Source: Devosia lucknowensis (GTDB taxonomy: Bacteria > Pseudomonadota > Alphaproteobacteria > Rhizobiales > Devosiaceae). From it: a stretch of DNA of 64,000 nucleotides. Position 1 is the stretch's first letter, and each line of letters starts with the position of its first letter. Positions 23,834-32,319 of this stretch are shown here, in pieces. The stretch lies in NCBI RefSeq assembly GCF_900177655.1, contig NZ_FXWK01000002.1:1-64000 (forward strand), written 5' to 3'. The translations under genes and the position numbers were made by a program. The notes below the pieces were generated by a model. The model did not search any database. It worked only from the letters and a program-made list of their open reading frames with translations, and was not told where the DNA came from.

Positions 23834-26800
23834 TTGGATACTCGATCCATCGTCCGCTGGCCGGCAGCGCTCGGCATCGGTGAACGACGAACGCTGCTCC
23901 GCAACGTGGCCGAGGAATGTTTGCCGGGCAGCGACCAAACGGGCCGCGGCTTTCCGCCCGGTTTCTTGGAGACGGAAGATTGTGCGATTGCCGAGGTTCC
24001 TTTCCTGCCGAATACCGCCGAGGTCGTCCGAGTTCTCAAACCAACAAATGCCCCGACCTGGGCCAGTCCTGGCTGGGTCCTCAACCGATCGACCGGAGGA
24101 TTGATAAAGAGCATAGTCCTATCGTTCCGCCGTCAAGTGTCGGCAGATCTTGATCAATTTATCGGCGCGAACCTTTCGGCAAAGAAGGTCTCGGCTTCAC
24201 TCGCTAGGGCGCTTGGCGACGAACTCGATGAACTGTTGTTCAGACCCCTCACGCTGGAAAAGCGGATAGCGGACCTTGAGGGACGAGGAACGGATTGGGC
24301 GCACGCCGATTTCCGCGACCACCTAGAAGATCGACGTTCTCAGCGAGAATTCTTCGAGAACTATCCGGCGCTCCTCCGACAAGTGCATTTGCGTTGCGAC
24401 CGCTGGTTGGCGGCAAGCTTGGAGATGGTCCGACGGCTCCAAAACGACCGGGGATGCATCGAAGAGGAATTCGGGATAGCCGCCGCGGATCGCCTCGTTG
24501 CGGCACGCGCCACGTCAGGCGACCCGCATTCTGGCGGGCGGAGGGTGACTCGCCTTCGCTTCGCTAGTGGAGCGGAATTAATTTACAAACCACGACCGCT
24601 CGGCTCAACGAAAGTGTTTCAAGACCTTATCGGGGCCATGAACCGAGCTGGCTTGAAAGACTCGTTGCGGACCGTATGTGTCATAAATCGCACGAGTTAC
24701 GGCTGGATGGAGCATGTTCGTTGCAACTCCTGCCGAAGCGACGCTGCGGTATCCAGATACTTCCGGCGCGCAGGTTCTCTTCTCGCGGCCCTACATGTCA
24801 TGGGCGGCAGCGACTGCCACTTCGAGAATCTCATAGCCGCCGGGGAACAGCCCATCGTGGTCGATCTGGAGACCCTGCTGGCACCTCAATTCAAAGCCGC
24901 TGACCGATCCGCATCCGCGGCAGCTGAAACCGTTAGAGATAGCTCCGTGCTCGGCGTCGGCATGCTGCCCTCTATCGATGGAAAGGAGCTTGGCGCCTTG
25001 GCCGCCGCTCCGGGACAGAATACCCAACTCATGACCCTCGCGCTGGTGGACGCGGGTCTGCCCGAAGCGAGAGTCGAACGTGTCGCCTGGCAACTCGGTG
25101 ACGTGGCCAGCCTGCCCCGCCGAGGGACGGTCCGAGTACCAGCCATCGATTATGTGGCTGAGATCGAAGCTGGATATTCGGATGGCTATTCCGCGCTCCA
25201 AAGGATCCGTCAACCATTGGCGGCTGCGGGAGGTATCCTGGATCAGCTCGGAGGACAGGCTGTCCGGTTGGTGCTGAGACCGACCGCTTACTACGCAGAT
25301 ATGCTTCGAGAGAGCACCCATCCATCCGCGCTCCACGACGCCATTCAAGCCGACCGTATTCTTGCAGCATCATGGACCAATGCTCCGGATGCACTTCGGC
25401 TCGCTGCCGCGCCCTTCGAATTGCGACAACTGCGCGCCGCGGACATACCCTACTTCAGCGTTCGGGGAGCCAGTTCATCTATCGGATTCGGCCCAACACG
25501 CTTTAGGTTCGCGCGCTCCGGAAGAAACGCCGCTGCTGAGCGGCTAAAGGGCATGGGTGATAACGATCTTGAACGTCAGCTTGGTCTCATCCGGGCAACA
25601 TTCGGCATCCAGCCCAGCACCATCATCGACGTAGTACAGCGATCGCGCGCGGTGGATGAAGCTAAGCTAATCGGTGAACAACTGATTTCGGAGGCGATCA
25701 CGACCTCCGATGCAGCCAGTTGGTTGCAACTCTCACCAGGGGACGATGGAGCAAGCAACGCCATCGGACCAGTTCAGGGAAGTCTTTACGACGGGCTTCT
25801 CGGCATCGCTTTGTTCCTAGGCCAACTGGATGCAGCAACAGGGGACGGTCGCTTTGCGACGCTGGCCCACATGGCGCTTCGTGAAACCCGAAGCCGTACA
25901 TTCGAACAGTCAGGGTTGGGGGTCTTTGATGGGTTGGGCGGCGTGGTATATTCACTGCCGCATCTCGCCCGCCTGTTGGGCGACGACAACCTTATCGAAC
26001 AGGCCGAGCAGGCAGCGGAAGAAATCACGCTGCGCTTGGATGATACCAGGGTCACCGCCGACCTAGTTTCGGGTACGGCCGGTTTGGTGTTGGCTGGACT
26101 GTCGCTGCACGCAGTCCGCAGGTCTTCCGCAAGCGAGCGTCTCCTCCAAGCAACGGCAAGGCATCTCCGTAACGCTATCGAGGATATGGAGAATACACAG
26201 GTCGGTTCGAAACTCCCATTCTCGCGTGGCGCAGCGCATGGCTGGAGCGGTGTTATGCTCGCCTCGGCGCGCCTTTCATCGGTGCTGCCGGAGTTAATGC
26301 CTCAAGAGCTTGTCCACGCGGTAATATCGACCGAACTCAATATTACGTCTAGTGACCGCTGGACTGATCCCGATGACGATTTACATCGTGATCAAGCAAC
26401 ATGGTGTCACGGCGCTCCAGGGATCGCCCTTTGCCGGATTGCGGCAGCTCAAGTGAACAACTCCGAGGATTTAGTTGATGGTGCGCTCAAGGCTCTCGTC
26501 GCCACCGAACTCCTCCAATTGGACCATATGCAGGAACCGGGACTTTGCCACGGTAGTATGGGAGTCACAAACATCGGCATTGCCGCTAGCGCGATGAACT
26601 TGGGCGGGAGACCTCAAGTAGACTGCATGGTCTGGCAGCGATTTTCGTCCAATGCGCCCCATCTATTTAGGCCTGGCCTTATGACAGGCTTGGCAGGAAT
26701 AGGCTACGGGTTGCTAAGGATGGCGGATCCATCGATCCCAGACGTGCTTACGTTGGATCCTCCTTCATACGGTAAGCGATACGTACGCTTAGACGTATGA
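23834..26800 (+). CDS. Class II lanthipeptide synthetase LanM
   Basis: A 988-residue bifunctional enzyme. The N-terminal dehydratase domain (DUF4135, about 100-600) activates Ser/Thr; it shows YKPRPLGSTKVFQ, the GGSDCHFEN motif with D327 and DLETLL with D344. The C-terminal LanC-like cyclase (about 660-980) has AAHGWSG, WCHG with C858, and LCHG with C905-H906. The spacing of the Cys pair (47) is as in LanC zinc sites, so both halves look active. The start is TTG (23834) or CTG (23828), without a strong ribosome-binding site. It lies in the precursor's frame, one TGA and 18 bp beyond it, so translational coupling is likely. No lanT, protease or immunity gene is adjacent. Confidence 0.93.
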   Translation: MDTRSIVRWPAALGIGERRTLLRNVAEECLPGSDQTGRGFPPGFLETEDCAIAEVPFLPNTAEVVRVLKPTNAPTWASPGWVLNRSTGGLIKSIVLSFRRQVSADLDQFIGANLSAKKVSASLARALGDELDELLFRPLTLEKRIADLEGRGTDWAHADFRDHLEDRRSQREFFENYPALLRQVHLRCDRWLAASLEMVRRLQNDRGCIEEEFGIAAADRLVAARATSGDPHSGGRRVTRLRFASGAELIYKPRPLGSTKVFQDLIGAMNRAGLKDSLRTVCVINRTSYGWMEHVRCNSCRSDAAVSRYFRRAGSLLAALHVMGGSDCHFENLIAAGEQPIVVDLETLLAPQFKAADRSASAAAETVRDSSVLGVGMLPSIDGKELGALAAAPGQNTQLMTLALVDAGLPEARVERVAWQLGDVASLPRRGTVRVPAIDYVAEIEAGYSDGYSALQRIRQPLAAAGGILDQLGGQAVRLVLRPTAYYADMLRESTHPSALHDAIQADRILAASWTNAPDALRLAAAPFELRQLRAADIPYFSVRGASSSIGFGPTRFRFARSGRNAAAERLKGMGDNDLERQLGLIRATFGIQPSTIIDVVQRSRAVDEAKLIGEQLISEAITTSDAASWLQLSPGDDGASNAIGPVQGSLYDGLLGIALFLGQLDAATGDGRFATLAHMALRETRSRTFEQSGLGVFDGLGGVVYSLPHLARLLGDDNLIEQAEQAAEEITLRLDDTRVTADLVSGTAGLVLAGLSLHAVRRSSASERLLQATARHLRNAIEDMENTQVGSKLPFSRGAAHGWSGVMLASARLSSVLPELMPQELVHAVISTELNITSSDRWTDPDDDLHRDQATWCHGAPGIALCRIAAAQVNNSEDLVDGALKALVATELLQLDHMQEPGLCHGSMGVTNIGIAASAMNLGGRPQVDCMVWQRFSSNAPHLFRPGLMTGLAGIGYGLLRMADPSIPDVLTLDPPSYGKRYVRLDV

Positions 26801-26941
26801 TTTGCCATTCGGGCCAAATCGGACCTGGGTCGACACCAAGATTTTATGGGTCGATGCCCGTTGCCTCGAACGGCGATCATTCAGCCGTTGGGCTATCCAG
26901 TGCGCGCGACCTACAGGTTCGCCCCGACGCCGATGAAAACA

Positions 26942-26956
26942 GTTCTTGTTTTGTTC
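26942..26956 (+). promoter_or_regulatory. SOS box (LexA operator) before umuDC
   Basis: GTTC-TTGTTTT-GTTC, an exact match to the alphaproteobacterial LexA box GTTC-N7-GTTC, lies 44 bp before the umuD start. umuDC should therefore be repressed by LexA and induced by DNA damage. Confidence 0.85.
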
Positions 26957-26999
26957 GGTAACGTCGACGATCCTTTCAGGAATCGACGCCGGAGAAGAC

Positions 27000-27452
27000 A
27001 TGCCCCTCAACGCCGCCATCGCCGACCACCGCATGCCGGTACCGCTCTCCTCGCTGTTCCAGCTGAGCGTTCCCCTTGTCGGTCGGACCGTCCACGCAGG
27101 TTTCCCGTCGCCGGCGGACGACTTCATCGAGGACATGATCGATCTGAACCAGGTGCTGGTCCAGAACCCGACCGCAACCTTCCTGTGGCGGGTGGTCGGG
27201 GACTGCATGGTGGACGTCAAGATATTCCCCGGGGACGTGGTGATCGTCGACCGTTCGATTTCGCCGAAACACCGGTCGATCGTGTTGGCGATTGTCGACG
27301 GTGAACCCACCCTCAAGCGCCTGAACCGGCGCGGCGGCACCTTCGTACTGCAGAACGAGAACGCCAAGCTGCCGCCGTTCTTGGTATCGGATGGCACCGA
27401 AGTGTCGGTCTGGGGCGTGGTGACTGCCACCATCCGCGATCTCAATAAGTGA
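27000..27452 (+). CDS. UmuD-like S24 peptidase with Cys in place of catalytic Ser
   Basis: A 150-residue UmuD homologue, the accessory subunit of DNA polymerase V. Alignment by eye with E. coli UmuD places the cleavage site at A33-G34 (HAGFPSPA versus CGFPSPA). The nucleophile position is GDC69M instead of GDSM, and the general-base Lys is K106 (PTLKRLN). So Ser60 is replaced by Cys (codon TGC at 27204) while Lys is kept. RecA-stimulated self-cleavage may be altered. GGAGAAG precedes the ATG at 27000; an upstream TTG frame is not used because it crosses the SOS box. The stop overlaps the umuC start (GTGA). Confidence 0.88.
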   Translation: MPLNAAIADHRMPVPLSSLFQLSVPLVGRTVHAGFPSPADDFIEDMIDLNQVLVQNPTATFLWRVVGDCMVDVKIFPGDVVIVDRSISPKHRSIVLAIVDGEPTLKRLNRRGGTFVLQNENAKLPPFLVSDGTEVSVWGVVTATIRDLNK

Positions 27453-28711
27453 CCGCCTTCGCCCTGGTCGACGGCAACAGCTTCTACTGCTCTTGCGAGA
27501 GGGTGTTCGACCCCAAGCTCGAAAAGCGTCCTGTCATCGTCCTCAGCAACAACGATGGCTGCGCCGTAGCCCGCACCAACGAGGCCAAGGCGCTTGGGAT
27601 CCGGATGGGCCATCCGTATTTCCAGATCAAGGACCTGTGCCGGCGGGAGGGCGTGGTGGCCCTGTCCTCCAACTACGCGCTCTACGGCGACATGAGCCGG
27701 CGCCTCAACCAAATCTACGACCGCTTCAGCCCGGACGTGGAGATATATTCCATCGACGAGAGCTTCATCGACGTCAGCCGACTTGAGGTGAAGGACCGCA
27801 CCGCTTGGGCGAAGGACCTGCGTTCCACGGTCAAGCAGTGGTCGGGAATTCCCACCTGCGTCGGCATCGGCCCGACCAAGACCTTAGCCAAGCTCGCCAA
27901 CAAGGCCGCCAAGAAGTTGCCCGAAGGCGTCCTCGACCTGAGTGAACCCACGGAGCGGGCCCGCCTCATGGCCGACTTCCCAATCGGCGACGTCTGGGGC
28001 ATCGGACCCGCCAACCAGGCCAAGCTGGCTGCCATGGGCATCCAGTTCGCAGGCCAGGTGCGGGACCTCGAGCCGCGGCAGGCTCGGCAACTGATGACCG
28101 TCGTCGGCGAGCGCCTGGTGCACGAACTCAACGGGCGCTCCTGCATGCCGCTGGAGACGGTGGCTCCCGTGCGTCAGGGCTGCGCCGTAACCCGCTCTTT
28201 CGGCCAACGCGTGACCCGCAAGCAGGAGATGGAGCAGGCGGTCGCTGGCTACGCCACCCGGCTGGGCGAGAAGCTGCGGCGCCATGGCCTCGCAACCGAC
28301 CAGGTCACCGTCTTCATGCACACCAGTCGTTTCGACGATGACGAGCCGCAGCGGAGCGTCTCCATGTCGGTGCAGCTGCCGGAAGCGACCAACGACACCA
28401 TGGCACTGCTTAAGGCCAGCCGAAGCGCGGTCGACCAACTCTGGAAGTCCGGATACCGCTACGCCAAGGCCGGCATCATTACCCAGGATCTGGTGACGCC
28501 GACAGGAACGCAGAAGGCTTTGTTCGACGGCCTCGACCATGATCGGGCCACCAAGGTCATGCAGGCCCTAGACGCCGCCAACAAGCGTTGGGGACGTGCA
28601 ACGGTGTTCCCGGCGGCGATGGGGATAAGGCGGGAGACGTTCTCGACCAAGTTCGAGATGCGGACGCCCAGGTACACGACGCGATGGGACGAACTGCCGG
28701 AATGCCGGTGA
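27449..28711 (+). CDS. DNA polymerase V subunit UmuC
   Basis: A 420-residue Y-family translesion polymerase, the normal UmuC length. Motifs are [19 protein letters not shown] (first metal Asp and steric-gate region), [17 protein letters not shown] and [10 protein letters not shown] (catalytic Asp-Glu). Helix-hairpin-helix and little-finger regions follow ([25 protein letters not shown]). The catalytic acidic residues are intact. The GTG start overlaps the umuD stop by 4 bp, so the pair is translationally coupled and under the SOS box. As transposon cargo, it would add inducible mutagenic repair to the host. Confidence 0.93.
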   Translation: MTAFALVDGNSFYCSCERVFDPKLEKRPVIVLSNNDGCAVARTNEAKALGIRMGHPYFQIKDLCRREGVVALSSNYALYGDMSRRLNQIYDRFSPDVEIYSIDESFIDVSRLEVKDRTAWAKDLRSTVKQWSGIPTCVGIGPTKTLAKLANKAAKKLPEGVLDLSEPTERARLMADFPIGDVWGIGPANQAKLAAMGIQFAGQVRDLEPRQARQLMTVVGERLVHELNGRSCMPLETVAPVRQGCAVTRSFGQRVTRKQEMEQAVAGYATRLGEKLRRHGLATDQVTVFMHTSRFDDDEPQRSVSMSVQLPEATNDTMALLKASRSAVDQLWKSGYRYAKAGIITQDLVTPTGTQKALFDGLDHDRATKVMQALDAANKRWGRATVFPAAMGIRRETFSTKFEMRTPRYTTRWDELPECR

Positions 28712-28771
28712 GGATCGATTGCCATCGTAGGACGAAATGAACCGGAAACGCTTACTTGCTATGGTGATGGC

Positions 28772-29296
28772 ATGAGCATCATCCGTTTCGACCCAAAGCG
28801 GCGTCCATATAAGCCGCGGACCTCCGGCAAGCCCGACGCGATAACCCCGGCGCTCGCCGTTGCGGCGCTGGTGAGCGTCTGTACGCTCGGTTGGATTGCA
28901 GCCGACACGTTCCTGCCCGGTGGGGGACAAGCGGTCGTCGCCTCCGAGATGCGGGTTCAGTTCCGCATGTGCGGATCCGGACAGCGCCACACATGCGTGG
29001 TCGATGGCGACACCATCTGGCTGGACGGCATGAACCTGAGGCTGCAGGCATACGACACGCCGGAGCCCTACAACGACATCTGCGGCGGCGAGGCAGAGAA
29101 GGCCCTGGCGCACCGCGCGAGCTCCCGCCTGCTCGAACTGTTGAACGGCAACAGCTTCACGGTGGAGACTTTCGGTACCGATCGCTACGACCGGACGCTC
29201 GCGACGATCAGGATCAACGGCACCGATGTCGGTGACATCCTCATCTCCGAAGGGCTGGCCCGCCGTTGGCCAGATGGCCACGAGTTCTGGTGCTGA
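28772..29296 (+). CDS. Membrane-anchored thermonuclease (SNase-like) protein
   Basis: A 174-residue protein. Residues 1-25 are basic and Pro-rich; a membrane helix follows (ITPALAVAALVSVCTLGWIA). Residues 70-174 form a staphylococcal-nuclease-like OB fold: VVDGDTIWLDGMNLRLQAYDTPE (metal Asp and the R-L..YD.PE motif), FGTDRYDRTLATI (Asp-Arg) and LISEGLARRW. The catalytic Arg/Glu set is not fully clear: an Arg precedes LQAYDTPE and another is in DRYDR. It probably cleaves nucleic acid outside the membrane. It overlaps the next small ORF by 1 bp (TGATG). Confidence 0.8.
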   Translation: MSIIRFDPKRRPYKPRTSGKPDAITPALAVAALVSVCTLGWIAADTFLPGGGQAVVASEMRVQFRMCGSGQRHTCVVDGDTIWLDGMNLRLQAYDTPEPYNDICGGEAEKALAHRASSRLLELLNGNSFTVETFGTDRYDRTLATIRINGTDVGDILISEGLARRWPDGHEFWC

Positions 29297-29550
29297 TGCG
29301 GGTTCCTGCCGTCGACCCCAAGCGCGACAAGCTTATCCGCCATTTCGAGAAGAAGCTCGCTTACTTCCAAGGCATCCCTTCGCATCGACGGGAAGACGAG
29401 GCCGCCGACGAGGGCGAAGCCACGTGCCGATCGATGCTGGCCGGGCTCAGTGCCTCGAGAAGCAAGGACGGGAACGACGCATCGGATATTGTGTCGCTGG
29501 AACAGTGGCTCGATGAGATCGAAAGAGATAATGGCAGCGACAAGGGATGA
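29296..29550 (+). CDS. Small charged protein of unknown function (84 aa)
   Basis: An 84-residue soluble, highly charged protein (MRVPAVDPKRDKLIRHFEKK, later DDASDIVSLEQWLDEIERD-like acidic helix). Its ATG overlaps the stop of the nuclease gene (TGATG), so it is probably translated by coupling. The acidic C-terminal half and its position suggest it may be a partner or inhibitor of the nuclease, but that is only inference. I do not recognise the family. The 287 bp after it hold no gene I can support. Confidence 0.5.
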   Translation: MRVPAVDPKRDKLIRHFEKKLAYFQGIPSHRREDEAADEGEATCRSMLAGLSASRSKDGNDASDIVSLEQWLDEIERDNGSDKG

Positions 29551-29837
29551 AACGGTCGCATCCGCTGCCACGCTAAAACCAACTGGTAGTCGGTTCAAGA
29601 TGATTAGTGTCGAGAGTGGATGTGATGCCTTTATCTTGAGCATCTCGGCCTTTCTGGTTCACGAAAGTTCGCTTATGGACTACTTTAGAGATCTTCGTAG
29701 AATACATCATTCTTGATTAAATCGCTGATTTATAAGTGGTATTAGGCCAACATGGCGCCTCAGAGCAGTTGACTGTATCTAGATAAACCTGCCCCCTCGT
29801 CGCATTTTTGGGTCCACTGATGCCGAAAGGACCCCCG

Positions 29838-29984
29838 ATGGAAACGGTGAATGAAATCATAGAGACGCTCGGTGACCTCCCGTCGTCTAGCCTCGCACTT
29901 CTTGTCGTCTTGGCAGGCTTTGGCCTCGCCGCGTGGGCGATCTATGTCGTCCATGAGCACTCGAAGCAGGGGCCGAAGCGATAA
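29838..29984 (+). CDS. Small single-span membrane protein (48 aa)
   Basis: A 48-residue protein: an acidic amphipathic N-terminus (METVNEIIETLGDLP), a membrane helix (about 18-40, LALLVVLAGFGLAAWAIYVV), and a short basic tail. AAAGGA lies about 9 bp before its ATG. Its stop TAA is separated by one base from the ATG of the winged-helix gene, so the two are almost certainly co-translated. A membrane peptide coupled to a DNA-binding protein could be a toxin- or sensor-like pair; nothing in the sequence decides this. Confidence 0.6.
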   Translation: METVNEIIETLGDLPSSSLALLVVLAGFGLAAWAIYVVHEHSKQGPKR

Positions 29985-29985
29985 G

Positions 29986-30678
29986 ATGGCCATGCTGAAC
30001 TGGGTGCGTTTTCCGACGCACTGGATCGAAGCCGAGGAACACCACCTCAGAGATATCGATTGGGCGGAGGATGGTATCGATGGGCTTGCGGGTTTGATGA
30101 CGTTAATCGTCATCGTGCAGCATGCCGATCAGGAGACGGGCGAGGCCAAGGTCACCTACGATCTGCTGCAGAAGGGAACCGGCCTCAGCCGATCAACGAT
30201 CGCGCGCGGCCTTGGCTTTATCGAGGGTAAACTTGTGAAGAAGCTCTCGCAAAGCCGATATAGTATCGTCGGTTACGATGCGGGCAGCGGATGGGCAATG
30301 CTACCGGCAAAGCCCTTGTACACCGGCAATGGCGAGATCAGCTTTTTTCAAGAGTTCCGTTGCCGGAAGGCCGTCGAGCTCAACGCGCTGAAGCTTTATC
30401 TGCTCTTCGTGTCTCGGCGTGATCGTAACGACAACATGGCACATGTCACCTACGACATGATCGAGGACTACACCGGTATCTATCGCGACGACATCAAGCC
30501 GGCGCTAAGCTTTCTCGCTGCCAACGGCATGGTCCACATTGAGCATGTGCCGAGCAAGAAGAGCAAGTTCGGAGTCGCCAATGCATACCGCATCACCCGT
30601 CTCGAAGCCTACCGTCATATGGGGACCACCGGACGGCAGCACGACGCTGGCGGATACTTCAACGGTCCGAACGAATAG
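29986..30678 (+). CDS. Protein with two winged-helix-like domains
   Basis: A 230-residue protein. Two similar modules are visible: about 15-85 (LMTLIVIVQHADQETGEAKV, then LQKGTGLSRSTIARGLGFIEGKLV) and about 120-200 (LNALKLYLLFVSRRDRNDNM, then YDMIEDYTGIYRDDIKPALSFL). Each looks like a helix-turn-helix followed by a wing. This layout resembles plasmid or phage replication initiators and some DnaD-like proteins, but I cannot assign the family. It follows the 48-residue membrane protein by one base. It may regulate cargo or have a role in element replication. Confidence 0.6.
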   Translation: MAMLNWVRFPTHWIEAEEHHLRDIDWAEDGIDGLAGLMTLIVIVQHADQETGEAKVTYDLLQKGTGLSRSTIARGLGFIEGKLVKKLSQSRYSIVGYDAGSGWAMLPAKPLYTGNGEISFFQEFRCRKAVELNALKLYLLFVSRRDRNDNMAHVTYDMIEDYTGIYRDDIKPALSFLAANGMVHIEHVPSKKSKFGVANAYRITRLEAYRHMGTTGRQHDAGGYFNGPNE

Positions 30679-30831
30679 ACTCTTGGTAGGACCCTGGGAC
30701 GACGCTTAGTGTGCAGACATCCCTGCCCGCATGCCGCTGGTCGATTGCTCTTCCACAATCACACTAGGCGCACTGCCTCGATAGAGTCCCTCGCGACAGC
30801 CACCATATTTGCCCTTCACGGGGAACAGTTA

Positions 30832-32319
30832 TCATTCCGGGACTGAGCTGCTCATTTCACCCTCATCCGCGGTTGTGCGTGCCAAGTCTTCGCGAATTCT
30901 ACGTTCGAGTGCGTCTTCCTTGACGTACCGGTGCAAAGAGTGCCCGACATATTCCGATGCTCGCTCGACTACACGGGGATCGAAACTGATGAAACCCAGA
31001 GGCACCGGTAGGCCGGCCTTGGACCCAATGGGAGCGTGGATTGACGCCGCTACCAAGACACCCGGTACTATCAGCAACTCGAGCGTTTGAGGGAATGCTG
31101 GCGCATCGCTTTTGCAGACCTGGGCGAACGCTTTTTTGACGTGAGCATCGGGCCAACCTGACACCAAGCCAACAGTGGTGGCCGGACGGTCACTATTGTT
31201 ATCTGCTCCATTTCGCGACGCCATCATCCGCAGCAATTCGGGAAGTGTTTTCGTCGCGCCCCAATGCTTCACGATGGGGATCAACCACAGCAAGGTTGAC
31301 GGTCGTGACCTTGACCGAAGTGCTATGCTGTAAGCCTCGGTAAGTTTGCGCACGTTGTCGCGGGTGAAAAGAGAACCTACGAAGGCGATAGTCTGACGGT
31401 TCGATCGCACTTCACCAACACGGTTGAAGGTTTCGCGATAGTACTGATCGACGGCTAGACCGCTCTTGCGGACGAATTCCTTGAGGAACTCGGGAGCTAG
31501 CGATATGAGCACCTCATAAGCTTCCCGATCTCCACTTCTCTGGGTGACCGAGAGGTCATCAACGAAAGCTGCCACGGCGTCCAACACCTCGGGGCGGTCT
31601 TCCTGTTCTACCTCGTTGCGCCATTCGCTTAGATCAGCCACACCTGCCCAAGGACGGAGCCCAGTGGACTTGATGGTCAACTTCACTGAGCTCGAAAAGC
31701 GATCTCCCGGGCTCACGTGATCAATCGAGTAGAGCGATCGCTTGTCGAACGACGCCTTGTCCCTTCTGCTGGCAATCTCCGAATACGATTTCCGGAAGGC
31801 CGAGTAGATGTTTCCAGCTGCGGCGCTGGCACGCTCAGGCTGTAGGAGTGGCAACTCTGGAAGAGCCCTCGAGAAGTCATCGAGGCCTCGAGGATGTTCA
31901 TAGGCAAGGGAGATGAGGTCGAAACCGACATTCTCACGCCGAGCTTCCACATCGAATATCTTCGGTTCGTCCGATCCTTCCAAAAAAAGGCTCATACCCG
32001 AAAGGGTAATCCAAAGCCTACCTTCTCGCCGCTCGACGTATCCCAGCCCCGCGACCTCGGCGAGAACGAACGACATGTCCCTCAAACCGAAGCCGAAGAA
32101 CAAGGCAGCCTCGTTCTCGTCGATCCCATCGACCGACTTCACCAATCGCAACAAGAACTCGGCGGTGAGGGACACCCGACCGAGAACAGCTACCTTGTGA
32201 TCGACATCGAACCGGCGGCAAGGAAGAAGTACATCGTAGCTCGCTAGTTCGAGATCCTTATCTTCCTCTGGTTTCAATAGCCCCGTCAGAGACAGGATCG
32301 GTCTTGTTTGCGTGATCAT
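30832..32319 (-). CDS. Partner protein of the kinase-helicase (putative defence)
   Basis: A 495-residue protein without a catalytic motif I recognise. Residues 50-115 resemble a winged helix (LTAEFLLRLVKSVDGIDENE, then GLGYVERREGRLWITLSG). The remainder is mixed alpha/beta; a C-terminal part (TLLWLIPIVKHWGATKTL) has a His and Lys but not a clear phospholipase-D HKD motif. It starts at 32319, overlapping the stop of the kinase-helicase gene by 4 bp (ATGA), so the two form a strict two-gene operon and probably one system. It could be a DNA- or target-recognising subunit, or a divergent effector. Confidence 0.55.
   Translation of the reverse strand: MITQTRPILSLTGLLKPEEDKDLELASYDVLLPCRRFDVDHKVAVLGRVSLTAEFLLRLVKSVDGIDENEAALFFGFGLRDMSFVLAEVAGLGYVERREGRLWITLSGMSLFLEGSDEPKIFDVEARRENVGFDLISLAYEHPRGLDDFSRALPELPLLQPERASAAAGNIYSAFRKSYSEIASRRDKASFDKRSLYSIDHVSPGDRFSSSVKLTIKSTGLRPWAGVADLSEWRNEVEQEDRPEVLDAVAAFVDDLSVTQRSGDREAYEVLISLAPEFLKEFVRKSGLAVDQYYRETFNRVGEVRSNRQTIAFVGSLFTRDNVRKLTEAYSIALRSRSRPSTLLWLIPIVKHWGATKTLPELLRMMASRNGADNNSDRPATTVGLVSGWPDAHVKKAFAQVCKSDAPAFPQTLELLIVPGVLVAASIHAPIGSKAGLPVPLGFISFDPRVVERASEYVGHSLHRYVKEDALERRIREDLARTTADEGEMSSSVPE

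Noticed and set aside
23317..24114. Long minus-strand ORF across the heptad repeats, reading as a Val/Glu/Thr heptad coil
   Set aside because: It overlaps the start of LanM, and the silent-site pattern of the repeats fits only the plus-strand reading. The periodicity is the reverse image of the 21-bp units.
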